Part shown: in pieces, positions 7,928 to 18,698 of the stretch
How positions within the stretch are numbered: the first letter of the stretch is position 1
Layout: each line of letters begins with the position of its first letter
Assembly: GCA_000969725.1 (NCBI GenBank)
Contig: JXSR01S008012.1
DNA: 29,461 nucleotides
From: Ophiothrix spiculata
Lineage: Eukaryota > Echinodermata > Ophiuroidea > Amphilepidida > Ophiotrichidae
Strand: one strand, 5' to 3'
The notes under the pieces: model-generated
Database searches by the model: none
What the model was told of the DNA's origin: nothing
The model's input: only the letters and a program-made list of their open reading frames with translations
Position numbers and translations under genes: made by a program

Positions 7928-9565
7928 GTGTGTTGTTATCAAAATCAGTTGAATCTTGAATGCTGATTACCCAGACTTACACAAACTGCATTGTATTGCT
8001 ATTTTTAGTGGTGTCCCAGTTGCCCCAAAATAAAGAAAGGACACCATAGATTCCCGGCATAGATTCCCGGCTTTGGAAGTACTGATGTCATTTCTTGCAT
8101 AATTAGCCCAGTACATGTGATCTGGTTCCAAACAAATGATCATGTTGATAATGGTTTCACTGATCACACATATAGCCTATTATAGTCAATCTATTAAAAT
8201 TCATGGGGGTACCGGGACAAAATTGCAACACAAGATTTTTTGGCTGAAATTATCTGTTGATGACTTTCCAAACAATATATTCAAAATGTAAGAAAATGTA
8301 AGCTTGTCAAAGTTGGTTAATTTGCATGAAACAAAATGGCTGCCAAAACAAAGAGTGAAATTTCAAAATTGGTCAAATCTTGTTCAAAATCACTCCAACA
8401 TATTCCTCTATCTCAAGGAAGTAGAAAAACTATATTTTTACTCATGTCTGAAATATGGTTATGGAGTTACAGCCAAAAATGTAAAATGTCATATCAGAGG
8501 TCACAGATTTTACCCTATGGGAGTCCAAAATTTCAGAAGTGTTCGATTTGGTCCAAAATGGTCTCAAACTGTTCCGGGGGCATTCAAATTTGCATTTGGT
8601 AGGGTTGCTTGGCCCAGATATCTGGCACTAGGGTCTAGGGAATTGAAGATTGACTCTGAAAAGGGGGTCTAGAGTGACCCTAAATGACCCTTAAGAACTA
8701 TTGGGTCAATTTGAGTTCTAGGAACAAACTTTTCATAAATTTTGCTTTAAATTTGGTCCTCAGAACTGAATTTCAGAAAGGGCTTAAGAAATATATGATT
8801 TCAAAATAGGGTTTGTGAACTAATAGTTGTGCCCAGAAATGTATACATGGGATGATTTGTCAACAAGAAAGTAAGGAAGGATCATCACTGGAAGTAAACA
8901 ACACTGCGAATTATTAGATTGTCATTGAATTACCACATTGTGCATGAATTATTTGTTCCTACAAACCTTTTTAATGATGATAAATGTGGAGAACAATAAT
9001 TATTTAATGATATTTGTCTAGATAACATTTTGATATTATGAAGAAAGGAATCCACTGAAGGATTTATGTTTTCAAAACATGATCATTATTATTCAGGTGT
9101 TTTAAACTGCATGATATTATACAATTCAAGAAACAAACAAGATAGTGATCTTTAAAAGCTTTATAAACAATTACACCAATAGCAACAGCAACATTATGTT
9201 TTTTTCTAGGATTCTAAGAATAAGAGTGAGTCATTAATGAAAGATATCATAGGTTTAAGTTGCTTTGTATCATAAGTAGAGCATTTCTAATGGTTTATTG
9301 TGAATAAAAGTACATTGTAATGTCATAAGTACCGAAACAAAAGAATGATTGTATTTATCTTTTAATAGGCACATTAATGAATTAAAACAAAATGGTTGAA
9401 AAGCATTTGTTTCTGTATTTATGCACCTGCCCATTGGGTATTGTTTTGACACATACAAAAGGCGATCAGGAAAATTTAAAGGAGCTATTCATGATCCATA
9501 TTTCATCCCTAAGATCACCTCAATCAACATTTAATTTTTTTATAAGAATCCTTCACTGATCTACA
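7928..9565. other. Intron segment with no recognised gene
   Basis: A 13-bp direct duplication CATAGATTCCCGG sits at 8045-8070. A 122-codon frame at 8304-8672 has no recognisable domain and no splice context; it looks like part of a dispersed repeat or chance. The rest is AT-rich sequence. Confidence 0.55.
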
Positions 9566-9735
9566 TGCACGGGTCTCGTAATACAGAGATTGTGGGTTCA
9601 AGCCCCGGGGCGGGCGGTTTTCGTCTCCTTGTTTCCTTGGGCAAGAAACTTTACTCTACTTGCTCCATGGTCGGACAGTCACGTAAAGCCGTGGGTCCCC
9701 TGTGCGAATGCTCCTTCATGGGGAGCTGCATACAG
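9566..9735 (+). mobile_element. 5'-truncated copy of the tRNA-derived SINE
   Basis: It is colinear with the minus-strand SINE at 5129-5338, from GCACGGGTCTCG through the B-box GGTTCAAGCCC, GTCTCCTTGTTTCCTT and GCCGTGGGTCCCC to CTCCTTCATGGGG. The A-box end and the TGAT tail are missing. Confidence 0.8.
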
Positions 9736-9839
9736 TGTATACCTGGTGAGTCTATAACAGATCGAAAAGGATTCTTGCAAATTTGTAAGTGTTCTTGAGA
9801 GAAATGAGAAAGTGTGTCATTTTCTAATTATTGTCAAGG

Positions 9840-10178
9840 CCTGGGGGGTACTCAAGTTTGGTTTTGGTAGGGGTGTGCCGCTGGGAAATTTGAAGTACCA
9901 CCCATGTATATACCAATTTTCAAGAAAAAGGGACCCATCCATATACCAAATTCCCCAAATTTTAAATCAAATTTATACAAAATTGAAATTTTCGCCGAAA
10001 ATTTACGCTAATTTGGCGCGAATTTCTTAATTTTTGTTTGAAATTTTGAAAAACAAACCCATCAAAACACCACATTTTGCAACGAAAAAGGACCCATTGG
10101 CATACCAGACAGCCTGATTTTGCTACCCAAGTTTGCGGCACATCCCCGTAATCACTTTTGTATTAAGTACCCCCCCGG
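9840..10178. mobile_element. TIR element of the GGGGGTACTC family, copy 2
   Basis: The ends are CCTGGGGGGTAC and, inverted, CCGGGGGGGTAC. The flanks TGTCAAGG (9832-9839) and TGTCAGGG (10179-10186) form a probable 8-bp target duplication with one change. Interior blocks match the copy at 7186-7506. No coding sequence is present. The 8-bp duplication suggests a hAT-like mobiliser. Confidence 0.7.
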
Positions 10179-10186
10179 TGTCAGGG

Positions 10187-10382
10187 GCCCCTACAATAAT
10201 TACTACACAGTAGCCCAGTGATTCTCAACTAGTGTTTTTTGCGCCAAATGTGACGCTTTGACCAGTACTGATTGGCGCTTTTAAAACAAAGAAAAACATT
10301 ACAATGAGAAAAAGGCCCATTTGGTGCTTTACCTGGAGGGGCCATTGGAAGAGGGGCAAGACTTGTATTTGGCCCCTGAGAC
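10187..10382. other. Intron stretch with a possible hAT end
   Basis: CAGTGATTCTCAAC at 10216-10229 resembles the terminus of hAT-Charlie type elements. I found no matching opposite end, so it may be a relic or chance. Confidence 0.25.
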
Positions 10383-10476
10383 TGGGCCTTGGCACCGCCC
10401 CTGTGCCCCTCCTATGCTGAACCATCCCCTGGGCCTTGGCACCACCCCTGCGCCCCTCCTATGCCGAACCATCCCC
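10383..10476. repeat. Two copies of a GC-rich 47-bp tandem repeat
   Basis: Units at 10383-10429 and 10430-10476 begin TGGGCCTTGGCACC and differ at three positions. The unit is much richer in G and C than the surrounding intron. Confidence 0.85.
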
Positions 10477-11473
10477 GGTTTTGTCACACTCTATGTGCAT
10501 ACCAAATAGGGTAAAACACAAAGTCATAGTAACTACCAACACACCAATGTAACCTGGGCTGATGTATCTATCCCTTAACATAAAATTGTTATGCTTTTGG
10601 TACGACTGCAATGTAAATATTTACCTTGGGGTCCCATAACTTGAATAAACACTGACACACTTGGCCCCAATGGCAAGATCAGCCAAACTAGGTATGATTA
10701 GAGGTATCGTTACAAGTATGACCGCGAGTATGACATGGAATTTTGATCGCCTCGTAATATTTATTCATGTTGCTCTCTGAGTTAAACAAAGATTGGAGGA
10801 GAAAAATTACATATTGCTTAGGTTATTTTTTATTGAGTGTTTACTAAAGTTTACAAATTATGAAATAATGAAATATATATAGATGTCAAAAGGTATGAAT
10901 GTAATTAATGCATTATCAAGTTTGTTTAACACTCGACTGTTCTAATTTCATTTTGTTATAATTTATAGAAGTTATTTAAGGGATACCTTGAGGCCAGACT
11001 TTAGTAACCTAGTTTAGCCATTTTAACCCAGTTAATGTTTTCTAAACTTTATAAAGACATAGATGCATACAGGATATGATACATTATTTACCAACAGGCA
11101 TGTTGCTTCATGTACTTTCTTTTGCCTCTAGAGAGACCAAAAACCTTAAAATATACATTAAAAAGATCAAATTCTTGCCAGGCAGCAAATATTTGAAACA
11201 AAGCATATTATAACAGTTCACAGACATTCTTTGAAATGTACATTTTCTAACCAAGATGCTTCAGGGACACCAGAAATGTTTACACTAACCAGCAAAATGT
11301 ATGTTTTAACAGTTTACAGACATTCTTTGCAATATCCCAAGTTTATGTACAAAAAAGAATGCATTCTATAGCCTCACCATTTTTAAAGACATAAAGGAAC
11401 TGTTTCTGGTTTGGGTTCCATCACCCTACAACTTTAATATGGAACCAAATCGGTATATATTTCTTGGCCTTAA
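10477..11473. other. Intron segment with no recognised feature
   Basis: AT-rich, without elements or long frames. AACAGTTYACAGACATTCTT recurs at about 11213 and 11309, a short direct repeat roughly 96 bases apart. Confidence 0.55.
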
Positions 11474-11673
11474 CCCTCGTCTAACCAAGTCTTTTTTGTA
11501 ACACGTCTAACCAGGGGGGGGGGGGAGGGGAGGGGGGGGAGAGGGTTGTTGCAACAACCCTAAATTTTTGGAACAGAACCCCCTATGAATTTGGTTTTGC
11601 TATCAATAGATAGGTATGGTCCTCCCCTATCCAACAATCCCAAAATCACCCCCCCCCCCTGGTTAGATGAGGG
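11474..11673. mobile_element. piggyBac-like MITE, 200 bp, TTAA target
   Basis: TTAA lies on both sides (11470-11473 and 11674-11677). The ends CCCTCGTCTAACCA and TGGTTAGATGAGGG are inverted with one difference. A subterminal copy of GTCTAACCAGGGG leads into a long G-tract (from 11514), which is mirrored by a C-tract near the right end. TTAA targets with CCC-starting ends are the signature of piggyBac-related elements. Confidence 0.8.
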
Positions 11674-11906
11674 TTAACTCAACTGGTCAACTCATGTGCT
11701 TGGTCTAGATTGAAAGATGATATCTTTTGTATAAAACAGTAATAAATATAAGGTCCAAGGCAAAGTTTGTGAGATTCGGTACATCAAAATCATATTCTAT
11801 TTTGTGCGCGCTTATGCCCAATTTGAAATTAGTGCTATATAAAAAGAAATCCTGTGTTCTCATAAAGTCTTAAAAGTTCTACAAAAATTGCATAAACAAA
11901 GGGTTT
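11674..11906. other. Short intron stretch without recognised content
   Basis: Nothing beyond the TTAA boundary of the preceding element is recognised. Confidence 0.5.
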
Positions 11907-11923
11907 TCCGGTTCGTCTATTAG

Positions 11924-12067
11924 GCAGACTGGGGCAGACTGGGCAGACTGAGCAGACTGAGCAGACTGGCCTGCAGACTGGGCAGACTGAGCAGACTGGC
12001 CTGCAGACTGGGCAGACTGAGCAGACTGGCCTGCGCACTGGTTTGCTTATGACATTAAGCAGACTGT
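11924..12067. repeat. Minisatellite, left arm (GCAGACTG orientation)
   Basis: Basic unit of 10 bases, CAGACTGGGC/CAGACTGAGC. Three consecutive 30-base higher-order units end in GACTGGCCTG. The cysteine- and proline-rich minus-strand frame across it is a by-product. Confidence 0.9.
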
Positions 12068-13239
12068 CAAATTATTTGATTTGTTTATTATGATGTGATT
12101 CATTACAGTAATAGAAAAAAAATAGAGAGATGTCTGGTATTGTAAACATTTGGCTTTAAACTACAGACATCCTTGACTTGGGATACCCATCATTTATCAA
12201 CATTTTATGAGCTATGAAAGGTACATTGCATCGTGGACAGACACCTTTATGCCCTGAAACAGTTATATAGGCCATGTTTTGGGGTATAGAGTAACAGATT
12301 GGTTTCATTTTCAGTTTGAATCTGGTAATTTCCCAAATGAGGTATTGGTCAAAGATCAAGTAATTTTCAACCTTGCAAATCAAATTAAAGAAAGCGGTGT
12401 GGGTTGACAACACAGTTGACAAGTGCAGATTTAGTCTACTAACCAGGAACTGTTTTTACCAGTAGCAAGCTTGGCATCAAACAAGAGGGAAAAAATTGTG
12501 TTTTTGGGCTAGTTACAATAAAACAAGACTGATGAACTATTAATGAACTTGTACTTTTATGTGGAACTTTAGAGCCACACTTAAAGAGTCCAATGTTGAT
12601 TTCAGGTTGCTACCTCCAAAAGGTTAACATACATGTTAAATATATGTGATGGCTAAACCCGAAAGGTGGGACTTTGCAGATGATATCAATTTGTATTTCA
12701 TCATTTCATCTGTTATAGCATTTTCTAAGCTTTAAAATTACACCTTACTTGTTAAAATTGATCAAGGCAATCAAATTTTACAACAGAAAATGGGCTAGAA
12801 ATTCTTATTATTTACTTTATTTTTTGCTGCCTATTTTCACCAGTTTTTTGAAAAGTGTTCTGTCACAAAGTCCCCCTTTTCGGGGTGAGTCATCACATAT
12901 GAACCACAGACCAGAAAGACAAGTATGATAAGAAATGTTGAAACCCCGGATTGATACAAATATTACCCTGGCCTTGATAATGACGGGAAAAGAAATAGAT
13001 TAAAACACAGACTCCTCTATTGTACAAAATTGATATTGTACATGTGCAATACATTGTAGAATGAAAATAAGAAAATGTCCTTGACAAAACCATACTTGTA
13101 TGTTTACTTCAGATTACAAATCAAAAGAAAGTTCACACACTTGAATCCTGTTGCATAAAATGGGAGATGTCTGCCTGGAAAAACAAGTCTCCTGAAACAG
13201 ACTACCACTGTTGAATGTCTGAAAGAGATCAAAAACAAA

Positions 13240-13424
13240 CCAGTCTGCCGAATGTCTCAAGCAAGCCAGTCTGCAGGCCAGTCTGCCCAGTCTGCAGGCC
13301 AGTCTGCCCAGTCTGCAGGCCAGTCTGCTCAGTCTGCCAAGTCTGCAGGCCAGTCTGCTCAGTCTGCTCAGTCTGCCCAGTCTGCCCAGTCTGCCCCAGT
13401 CTGCCCAGTCTGCCCCAGTCTGCC
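13240..13424. repeat. Minisatellite, right arm (CAGTCTGC orientation)
   Basis: The same 10-base unit is inverted (CCAGTCTGCC, TCAGTCTGCT) with interspersed CAGGCCAGTC. It is longer than the left arm. Frames on both strands (for example SAQSAGQSAQ) simply translate the repeat. Confidence 0.9.
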
Positions 13425-13440
13425 TAATAGACAAACCGAG

Positions 13441-13832
13441 GGTCTTCATCATTAATGATTACATAATTGTCCAATCATCAGGATAAACTTCAAAATTTTG
13501 AGACAAATGCTGCTTTTCTACATATTAGAGATTCCTCTTTAGGCAAATAGCACCTTATTTCCTGCCTTTTAACAGACATTTAGTATGGTTGTTGGCTGCT
13601 TCGGTGATTTATATACCTATGTGGTACCTTAAACTGTTTTATAATGTTTTTTCAAATGAGATTCCTTGTTCTAGGATATCATTACATAAACCTTGTCAGT
13701 TCAGTTATGTTATCTGTGCACCAAATGTTGATGCATACAAATACCTCAAAATTTGCCCAAACAAAAACGTCCTGAATTATTGGGTTTTTTTTGAGATACA
13801 AAAATGGGTTGGTTTCATTGTAGTTTATCATA
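13441..13832. other. Intron segment without recognised content
   Basis: No element, RNA or gene was recognised. Confidence 0.55.
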
Positions 13833-14080
13833 GGGGACCGTTCACAAACACTTGTTAGAAAATTTTCACCATCGTAAGGTGGCCCTTAAAAAATTACCAC
13901 AAATTTTCTGGTAAAAATTGAGTTAACACGCTTTCCTATGGGGTTGACCACTAATCTTTGTCGCAAAAATTGGGGCCCTTAAATTTTTTGACATCGAAAA
14001 GGGGGGAAGGGAGGAAAAAACCATTTCTGTGATAATTTTTTTTTTGCACCAGCCCCCTACAATTGTTTGTGAACAGTCTC
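13833..14080. mobile_element. MITE with GTTCACAAACA termini, about 245 bp
   Basis: The left end GGGGACCGTTCACAAACACT (13833-13852) and the reverse complement of the right end (GAGACTGTTCACAAACAATT) are similar over about 20 bases. The inside is AT-rich with a T-run at 14036-14045. No target duplication was identified. Confidence 0.65.
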
Positions 14081-14406
14081 AAGAGTTACAAGAATATATT
14101 CATAACCATACTCTGTTAACGGATTTGAAATTTGACTGAGAATCAGGGTATGCGCTATTGCTTGGGTACTCTCAATTTGCGTACAAATATATGATGTTTA
14201 TTACGTTGTAGGCAAGTAATTGTAGCGTGACCAGAACACAGAGCACGGTCACTATGCACTCGCACAGCATCGGTCCAGGCGTGGCCCTTGTGTGGCACAA
14301 TCCCCAAATTTTTAATGTACAAATAGTCCCATTTTCTATCTGTACTTTCTTTTATCTATGTTCATAACTAATTTCTTCATAATTTGCTTTTTCTTATTTT
14401 ATTCAG
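14081..14406 (+). other. 3' end of the first large intron
   Basis: It ends with a pyrimidine-rich tract CTTTTTCTTATTTTATTCAG, the acceptor of the next SIN1 exon. Nothing else is recognised. Confidence 0.7.
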
Positions 14407-14582
14407 GCACAAGTTGGCAGTGCAAGTGTCATTAAGAAAATTGACATTTTCTTGGACATGTGTGAAGGGGATGCTAGGGAATTTCCCATGGAATTACACG
14501 TGATGGGGACAGCCCGTGTGCTTGATGTAGTAGGGCTGATATGCTGGCATTATACCAATGATGGTTATGAACCACAACTCAG
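14407..14582 (+). CDS. MAPKAP1: SIN1 exon: CRIM domain core
   Basis: It encodes 58 codons plus two bases, from AQVGSASVIKKIDIFL through TARVLDVVGLICWHYT to GYEPQLS. The blocks VGxxxxxKKIDxxL, ARVxDxxGLICWxYT and EPxL match the CRIM (conserved region in the middle) domain of vertebrate SIN1, whose ubiquitin-like fold places substrates for mTORC2. The acceptor is TTATTCAG|GCA at 14406. The donor is CTCAG|GTATGT at 14582/14583. It enters at phase 0, directly continuing ...FDGK, and leaves two bases (AG) that are completed to AGT (Ser) by the next exon. A broken partial copy of this exon starts six bases past its donor. Confidence 0.95.
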
Positions 14583-14587
14583 GTATG

Positions 14588-14675
14588 TATGAAGAGAAAC
14601 TAGGGAATTTCCTGTGAGTTACACGTGATGGGGACAGCCCGTGTGCTTGATGTAATAGGGTGATGCTGGCATTAT
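14588..14675 (+). pseudogene. Broken tandem copy of the CRIM-core exon
   Basis: It matches exon bases 14461-14553 at an offset of about 126 bases, sharing CTAGGGAATTTCC, TTACACGTGATGGGGACAGC and CTGGCATTAT. Small deletions shift the frame and bring a TGA soon after EFP. The exon's donor end is not preserved. An antisense frame at 14494-14688 that reads through exon and copy is not a gene. Confidence 0.85.
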
Positions 14676-15985
14676 GGCCGCACAACACTAAATTAATCCA
14701 CGATTGGTGTAGGTGGATAGTCCTGGTAAAAAAACTAGGTCCACACCAGGCCTGGGACTTTCCGGGGTAATTTAGTACCCTGGTACCCTACTTAATTTTT
14801 GGGCAGGTACGTGGGTACCCTAACATTGAGATTAATGGGTTCATTGGAATGTAAGGATGTAAACGAAACACTAGTCAGTTATGACTTTGGAAGTAGAGGA
14901 CAAAAGGCCTGATGCGCATTGTAGAAGGCACAGTAGCTTTTGCTACCTGGAGCCTTTGACGGAGAAAAGTGATTCTTGATCTGGCTTCATTCTCTTCCAT
15001 ACCAATAACTCCTAGTGCTTTTCATCTGAAATCAAGTCGAGCAATCATGCTATCATCAACCATGAGTGAGATGCATATTCAAGTACATGATGAACTTGGC
15101 CTTGTAGATGGTGATCTTCCTCTCTTGTCCAGTTTGTTTATATAGTTTGTTCATAGAATGCCAGGCCTAAGCAAAATTCACAAGCTTGTATAGTTCAAGA
15201 ACCGATCAAGAAATTTTCATTTGTCTTTATCAGCTCATGTTTTGCATTGATTGATCATGCATTTTGTCCCTTAACTTTCAAACAATCCTGAAAGTTAAGC
15301 TTCTGGGACTGGACCTTTAGCAGATCTGTGGATTCTCTGGTTCTCTTTCCATATCATAATTTGTTTTCAAGTTGTCATTCTTTTATGACTTTGCGGTAAG
15401 CAGTCATACAGTTACCTGCGTGTCTGATTCTGCAGTTTATTTATTTTTCTATATATATATTCCAAAAATATAAATCCCTTGAACTATTTTATTTTGGGAT
15501 TATCTGTTTCAATGTATTTTCTTAAAAGCCCTTAATAACTGGAATTAAGGGGTATTAATGCGTTAGCAATGATCAAATTGTCAATCATAGACAACGACGA
15601 CGTCTGATTGGTCAAACCATTGGCAGAGCGAGGAGTAAGCACCGTGATTCACGGATAACAAAAATATGTTGTCATAACAACTGCTTTCATCCACAAATTA
15701 TGTAACGATTGTCTAAATCATAACAAGCCAGGAACATGGTTATGATATCTAATATTATAGGAAGTGCGCATCACATAAATTATGATAGCTAAATATGGCC
15801 GTGTCCCAAAGATTAGTTCAAAGTAAAATTCAGCTTCCTCCATGGACAGCTGACATCTTTAGCGCAGCCATAAGTATAGTAAATGGGTTAATCCCGCAAC
15901 CTTGTCCCATTATTGGCTTCCTATGTCATATATTCCAGCATTAATCATGGGTGAGGCTGTGACAATATCAGAAAGTTTAATTACT
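14676..15985. other. Intron segment, low information
   Basis: A GGTACC-rich patch (14770-14820) looks like a degraded repeat, and a TATATA run is at 15451-15460. No gene or element boundary was recognised. Confidence 0.55.
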
Positions 15986-16283
15986 GTTTGACTGAATTAT
16001 TTTGGCCTACTCATGTCAAATAATGTCAGTCAGTCAGAATGAATGACGGGAGGAAACTATAGCACTTGAATTATTGCCTCCCAGTGGATGGGAAATGCTC
16101 TAAGGCCTAATATGTTTTCTTGTACTCATGTTATGACATGTATGTTTTTGAATTTTATGGACCATTTACACGATTTTGATTTGATATCACGAGATATGTA
16201 TACCTGGGAAATAGCGGGAATCAGATCATAAAGATTTGGTTAAAGGGAAGAACCAAGTATACTTTAGATACCATCCGACATTT

Positions 16284-16340
16284 TAGATTTAGGGATTAGG
16301 GTTAGGGTATGTTTAGAGTTAGAGTTAGGGTTGGGTCCCA
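16284..16340. repeat. Degenerate TTAGGG-like tract, first unit
   Basis: Several TTAGGG and near-TTAGGG hexamers occur (GGGATTAGGGTTAGGG, GAGTTAGAGTTAGGGTTGGG). The corresponding tract of the second unit is at 17036-17080. Confidence 0.75.
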
Positions 16341-17035
16341 GTTAATGAGATAGGGTCGGGTCCAAGGTGAAGTTTTTGATGGGATCTAAAGTACCTTTTC
16401 CAAGAGCATTTCAACTGCATTTCTAGCCTTTATTGGTGGCCTTGGTTTGTTTGAGATCAGCTTTATTCGAAGAAAGCAATTATGGGACGATGGACACTAA
16501 AATCATGATTCCGATTTGTTTTCATCAATCTTAAAGTGTTATTAACCCTTACTGATCCAGATGTCAATCAATCTCACTGTAAAATCATGAAAATGATTTC
16601 AAATATGTCATGGACGAGCCGAGGGTCTTATTAAAGGACCCGAGTGGTTTCTTGGGAGCGACGAATTGATGTCACCAGTTCTGTAGAATTTTACACCATA
16701 TTTTCAAGTAAAATTAACTTAATGTTTCCTCACATATATGATGTTTGCGAGTTATTTTGGCCTACTCATGTCAAATAATATCAGTCAGTCAGAATGAATG
16801 ACGGGAGGAAACTATAGCACTTGAATTATTGCCTCCCAGTGGATAGAAACGCTCCAAGGCCTAGTATGTACTCATGTTATGACATGTATGTTTTTGAATT
16901 TTATGGATCATTTACAAGATTTTGATTTGATATCACGAGATATGTATACCTGGGAAATAGTGGGAATCAGATAAGAAAGATTTGATTTGGTTAAAGGGAG
17001 GGACCAAGTATATATACTTCAGGTACCATCCACAA

Positions 17036-17156
17036 TTTTAGGGTTAGGGTTAGGGTATGTTGAGGGTTAGGGTCAGGTCCTAGTTAGTGAGTTAGGGTCG
17101 GGTCCCAGTTAGTGAGTTGGGGTCGGGTCCCAGTTAGTGAGTTGGGGTCGGTTCCC
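17036..17156. repeat. TTAGGG-like tract and 25-bp minisatellite, second unit
   Basis: TTAGGGTTAGGGTTAGGG at the start (17036-17053, with one break) leads into three 25-bp units AGTTAGTGAGTTRGGGTCGG... at 17082, 17107 and 17132. The first 760-bp unit has only one such 25-mer, so it expanded here. Confidence 0.8.
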
Positions 17157-17265
17157 AGGTGAAGTTTTTGATGGGACCTAAAGTACCTTTTCCAAGAACA
17201 TTTCAACTAGCCTTTGTTGATGGCCTTGGTTTGTTTGAGATCGGCTTTATTCCAAGAAAGCAATT

Positions 17266-17573
17266 GGGCCAAAAAAAAAAGAACTCTGTCTCAGCTTACT
17301 TAAGGTCAAAAACCTAAGCGCTATGCGTTTTTTGGTTGTTTTTTTTTAGTAAAAAAGGTCTACGCGGATGCGGAAATACCCTCTCTAATTTTTTTTTGGC
17401 CACTATTTTTTTTTTCGTGCCCGCTTCGCGGCTGTTTATTTAACTTTTTTTTCCAGTTGTAGGAAAAAAAGATGGAAAAAACCCTGAAAATCTCTCAAAA
17501 ACCTAAAAAAAAAAAAGAAATGCGCTAAATTGAGAAAATCGGGAAGCTGAGACAGACTATTTTTTCTTTGGCC
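17266..17573. mobile_element. TIR element inserted in the second 760-bp unit
   Basis: The left end GGCCAAAAAAAAAAGAACTC and the right end (inverted GGCCAAAGAAAAAATAGTC) continue into a shared CTGTCTCAGCTT. The first unit reads GCAATTATGGGA without interruption, while here it is split after GCAATT with the element between. This is a filled/empty site pair. Confidence 0.8.
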
Positions 17574-17790
17574 TTATGGGATGATGGGCACTTAAATTAT
17601 GATTCTTATCTGTTTTCATTATATTATTATTAACCCATTCTGATCCGGTTCTCAATAGACCTCAATGTAAAATCATGAAAATGATACGTCATGGAAGAGG
17701 GTCTTATCAAAGGACCAGAGTGTTTCCCGGGGAGCGAAACATTAATGTCACCAGAATTTTACACCATATTTTCTAGTAAAATTCACTTAA

Positions 17791-18047
17791 AGAAATACTA
17801 TAAAGTGTTAAAAATGAAGCGCCCCCTGTCACCCATGACTTTTGATTTTTTTATCTTATCAGGTTTTGTTTTGGGTAGATATTAATTCCCTCCAAATTAT
17901 TTGGCTTAATTTTGCGCACTTTTCCCGTCATTTGTTGAATTAAATTCGGGATCTACATGTATTAGTATAGGAAAGGCATGCATGTGCTTTTTATCCATTT
18001 TTCGGTGACAAAAATCATTTTTGGTCAAAATCTTACAGTATTGCTTT
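17791..18047. mobile_element. MITE with TTAA flanks in the second 760-bp unit
   Basis: The first unit reads AACTTAATGTTTCC; here 257 bases sit between TTAA (17787-17790) and TTAA (18048-18051). The ends AGAAATACTATAA and, inverted, AAGCAATACTGTAA form weak terminal inverted repeats. Confidence 0.65.
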
Positions 18048-18698
18048 TTAAAATGTTTCCTCACAATATGATGTTTTTGAGTTATTTTGGCCTACTCATG
18101 TCAAATAATGTCAGTCAGTCAGAATGAATGACGGGAGGAAACTATAGCACTTGAATTATTGCCTCCCAGTGGATAGGAATCGCTCCAAGGCCTAATGTGT
18201 TTTCTTGTATGTTATGACATGTATGTTTTTTAAAGAATTTTATGGACCATTTACAAGATTTTGATTTGATATCACGAGATATATATACCTGGGAAATAGT
18301 GGGAATCAGATCATAGAGATTTGACGTGGTTAAAGGGAGCATTTCCATAAGGCTTCGTTGATGTCTGTGGTTTATTTGAAATGTGCTATATTTCAATAAA
18401 AGAAAGAGATTATGTGAGGATTTAAAGGATCCAAATTTGGGAAATTTTCTTTTGATCTTGATGTTACCTTTATCAGGATATAAACCCAATTCAAAACATA
18501 CTGCATTTTGTAAAAACATAAGGGATTTAAGCTTGGCCCACATTTTCCACCTTAAAATTGTGAAAAAAATACTTAAAATTAAAAAAAACAATAAATACTT
18601 CAAAATAGTCAAATAAACAACAAGGCCTGACTAAAACTGCCTAAAAACTATCAGTGATGTATCTAACAAACAATATTACAAAAATGTCAGAAAAGTTA

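Larger units (their letters stand above)
11907..13440. mobile_element. Foldback structure with minisatellite arms
   Basis: The left arm (about 11907-12085) and right arm (about 13205-13440) are reverse complements. The outer ends read GGTTCGTCTATTAGGCAGAC on the left and, inverted, GGTTTGTCTATTAGGCAGAC on the right. Both arms contain a 10-bp minisatellite (GCAGACTGRG), and both end inward with a CTGGYTTGCTT...GACATT block. The 1.1 kb middle has short frames only. Long inverted arms made of tandem repeats recall Foldback-type elements. A simple inverted duplication is the alternative. Confidence 0.65.
321..14406 (+). other. MAPKAP1: SIN1 intron between the first and second certain exons
   Basis: This 14.1 kb intron runs from GTTAGT (321) to TTATTCAG (14406). 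Read-through from the exon meets an in-frame TGA at 408-410, so retention would truncate the protein. It holds the exon-fragment array, many TIR elements, SINE copies and a large foldback structure, annotated separately. I found no other host gene in it on either strand. Confidence 0.85.

Noticed and set aside
8304..8672. 122-codon plus-strand frame
   Set aside because: No known domain, no splice sites or conserved motifs, and a second overlapping frame of 88 codons is open as well; consistent with chance in low-stop sequence.
12156..12422. Minus-strand 88-codon frame with CPRC
   Set aside because: A single CxxC without partner cysteines in the right spacing does not support a zinc finger; it lies in the centre of the foldback structure with no other evidence.
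11924..13424. CRISPR-like appearance of the regular repeats
   Set aside because: There are no unique spacers; units are contiguous 10-mers in an animal genome, so this is a minisatellite.
11835..13455. Cysteine-proline or Ser-Ala-Gln repeat proteins on both strands
   Set aside because: They are translations of the 10-bp minisatellite in several frames. The unit length of 10 is not a multiple of three, so open frames result only from the absence of stop triplets in the unit.
14494..14688. Minus-strand 64-codon frame
   Set aside because: Antisense of the SIN1 CRIM exon and its broken copy; the sense strand has conserved coding content and splice sites.
18142..18612. 156-codon minus-strand frame, the longest in the window
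   Set aside because: It lies within a 760-bp repeat unit, is lysine- and leucine-rich from AT-rich DNA, and the frame is not kept in sibling units.
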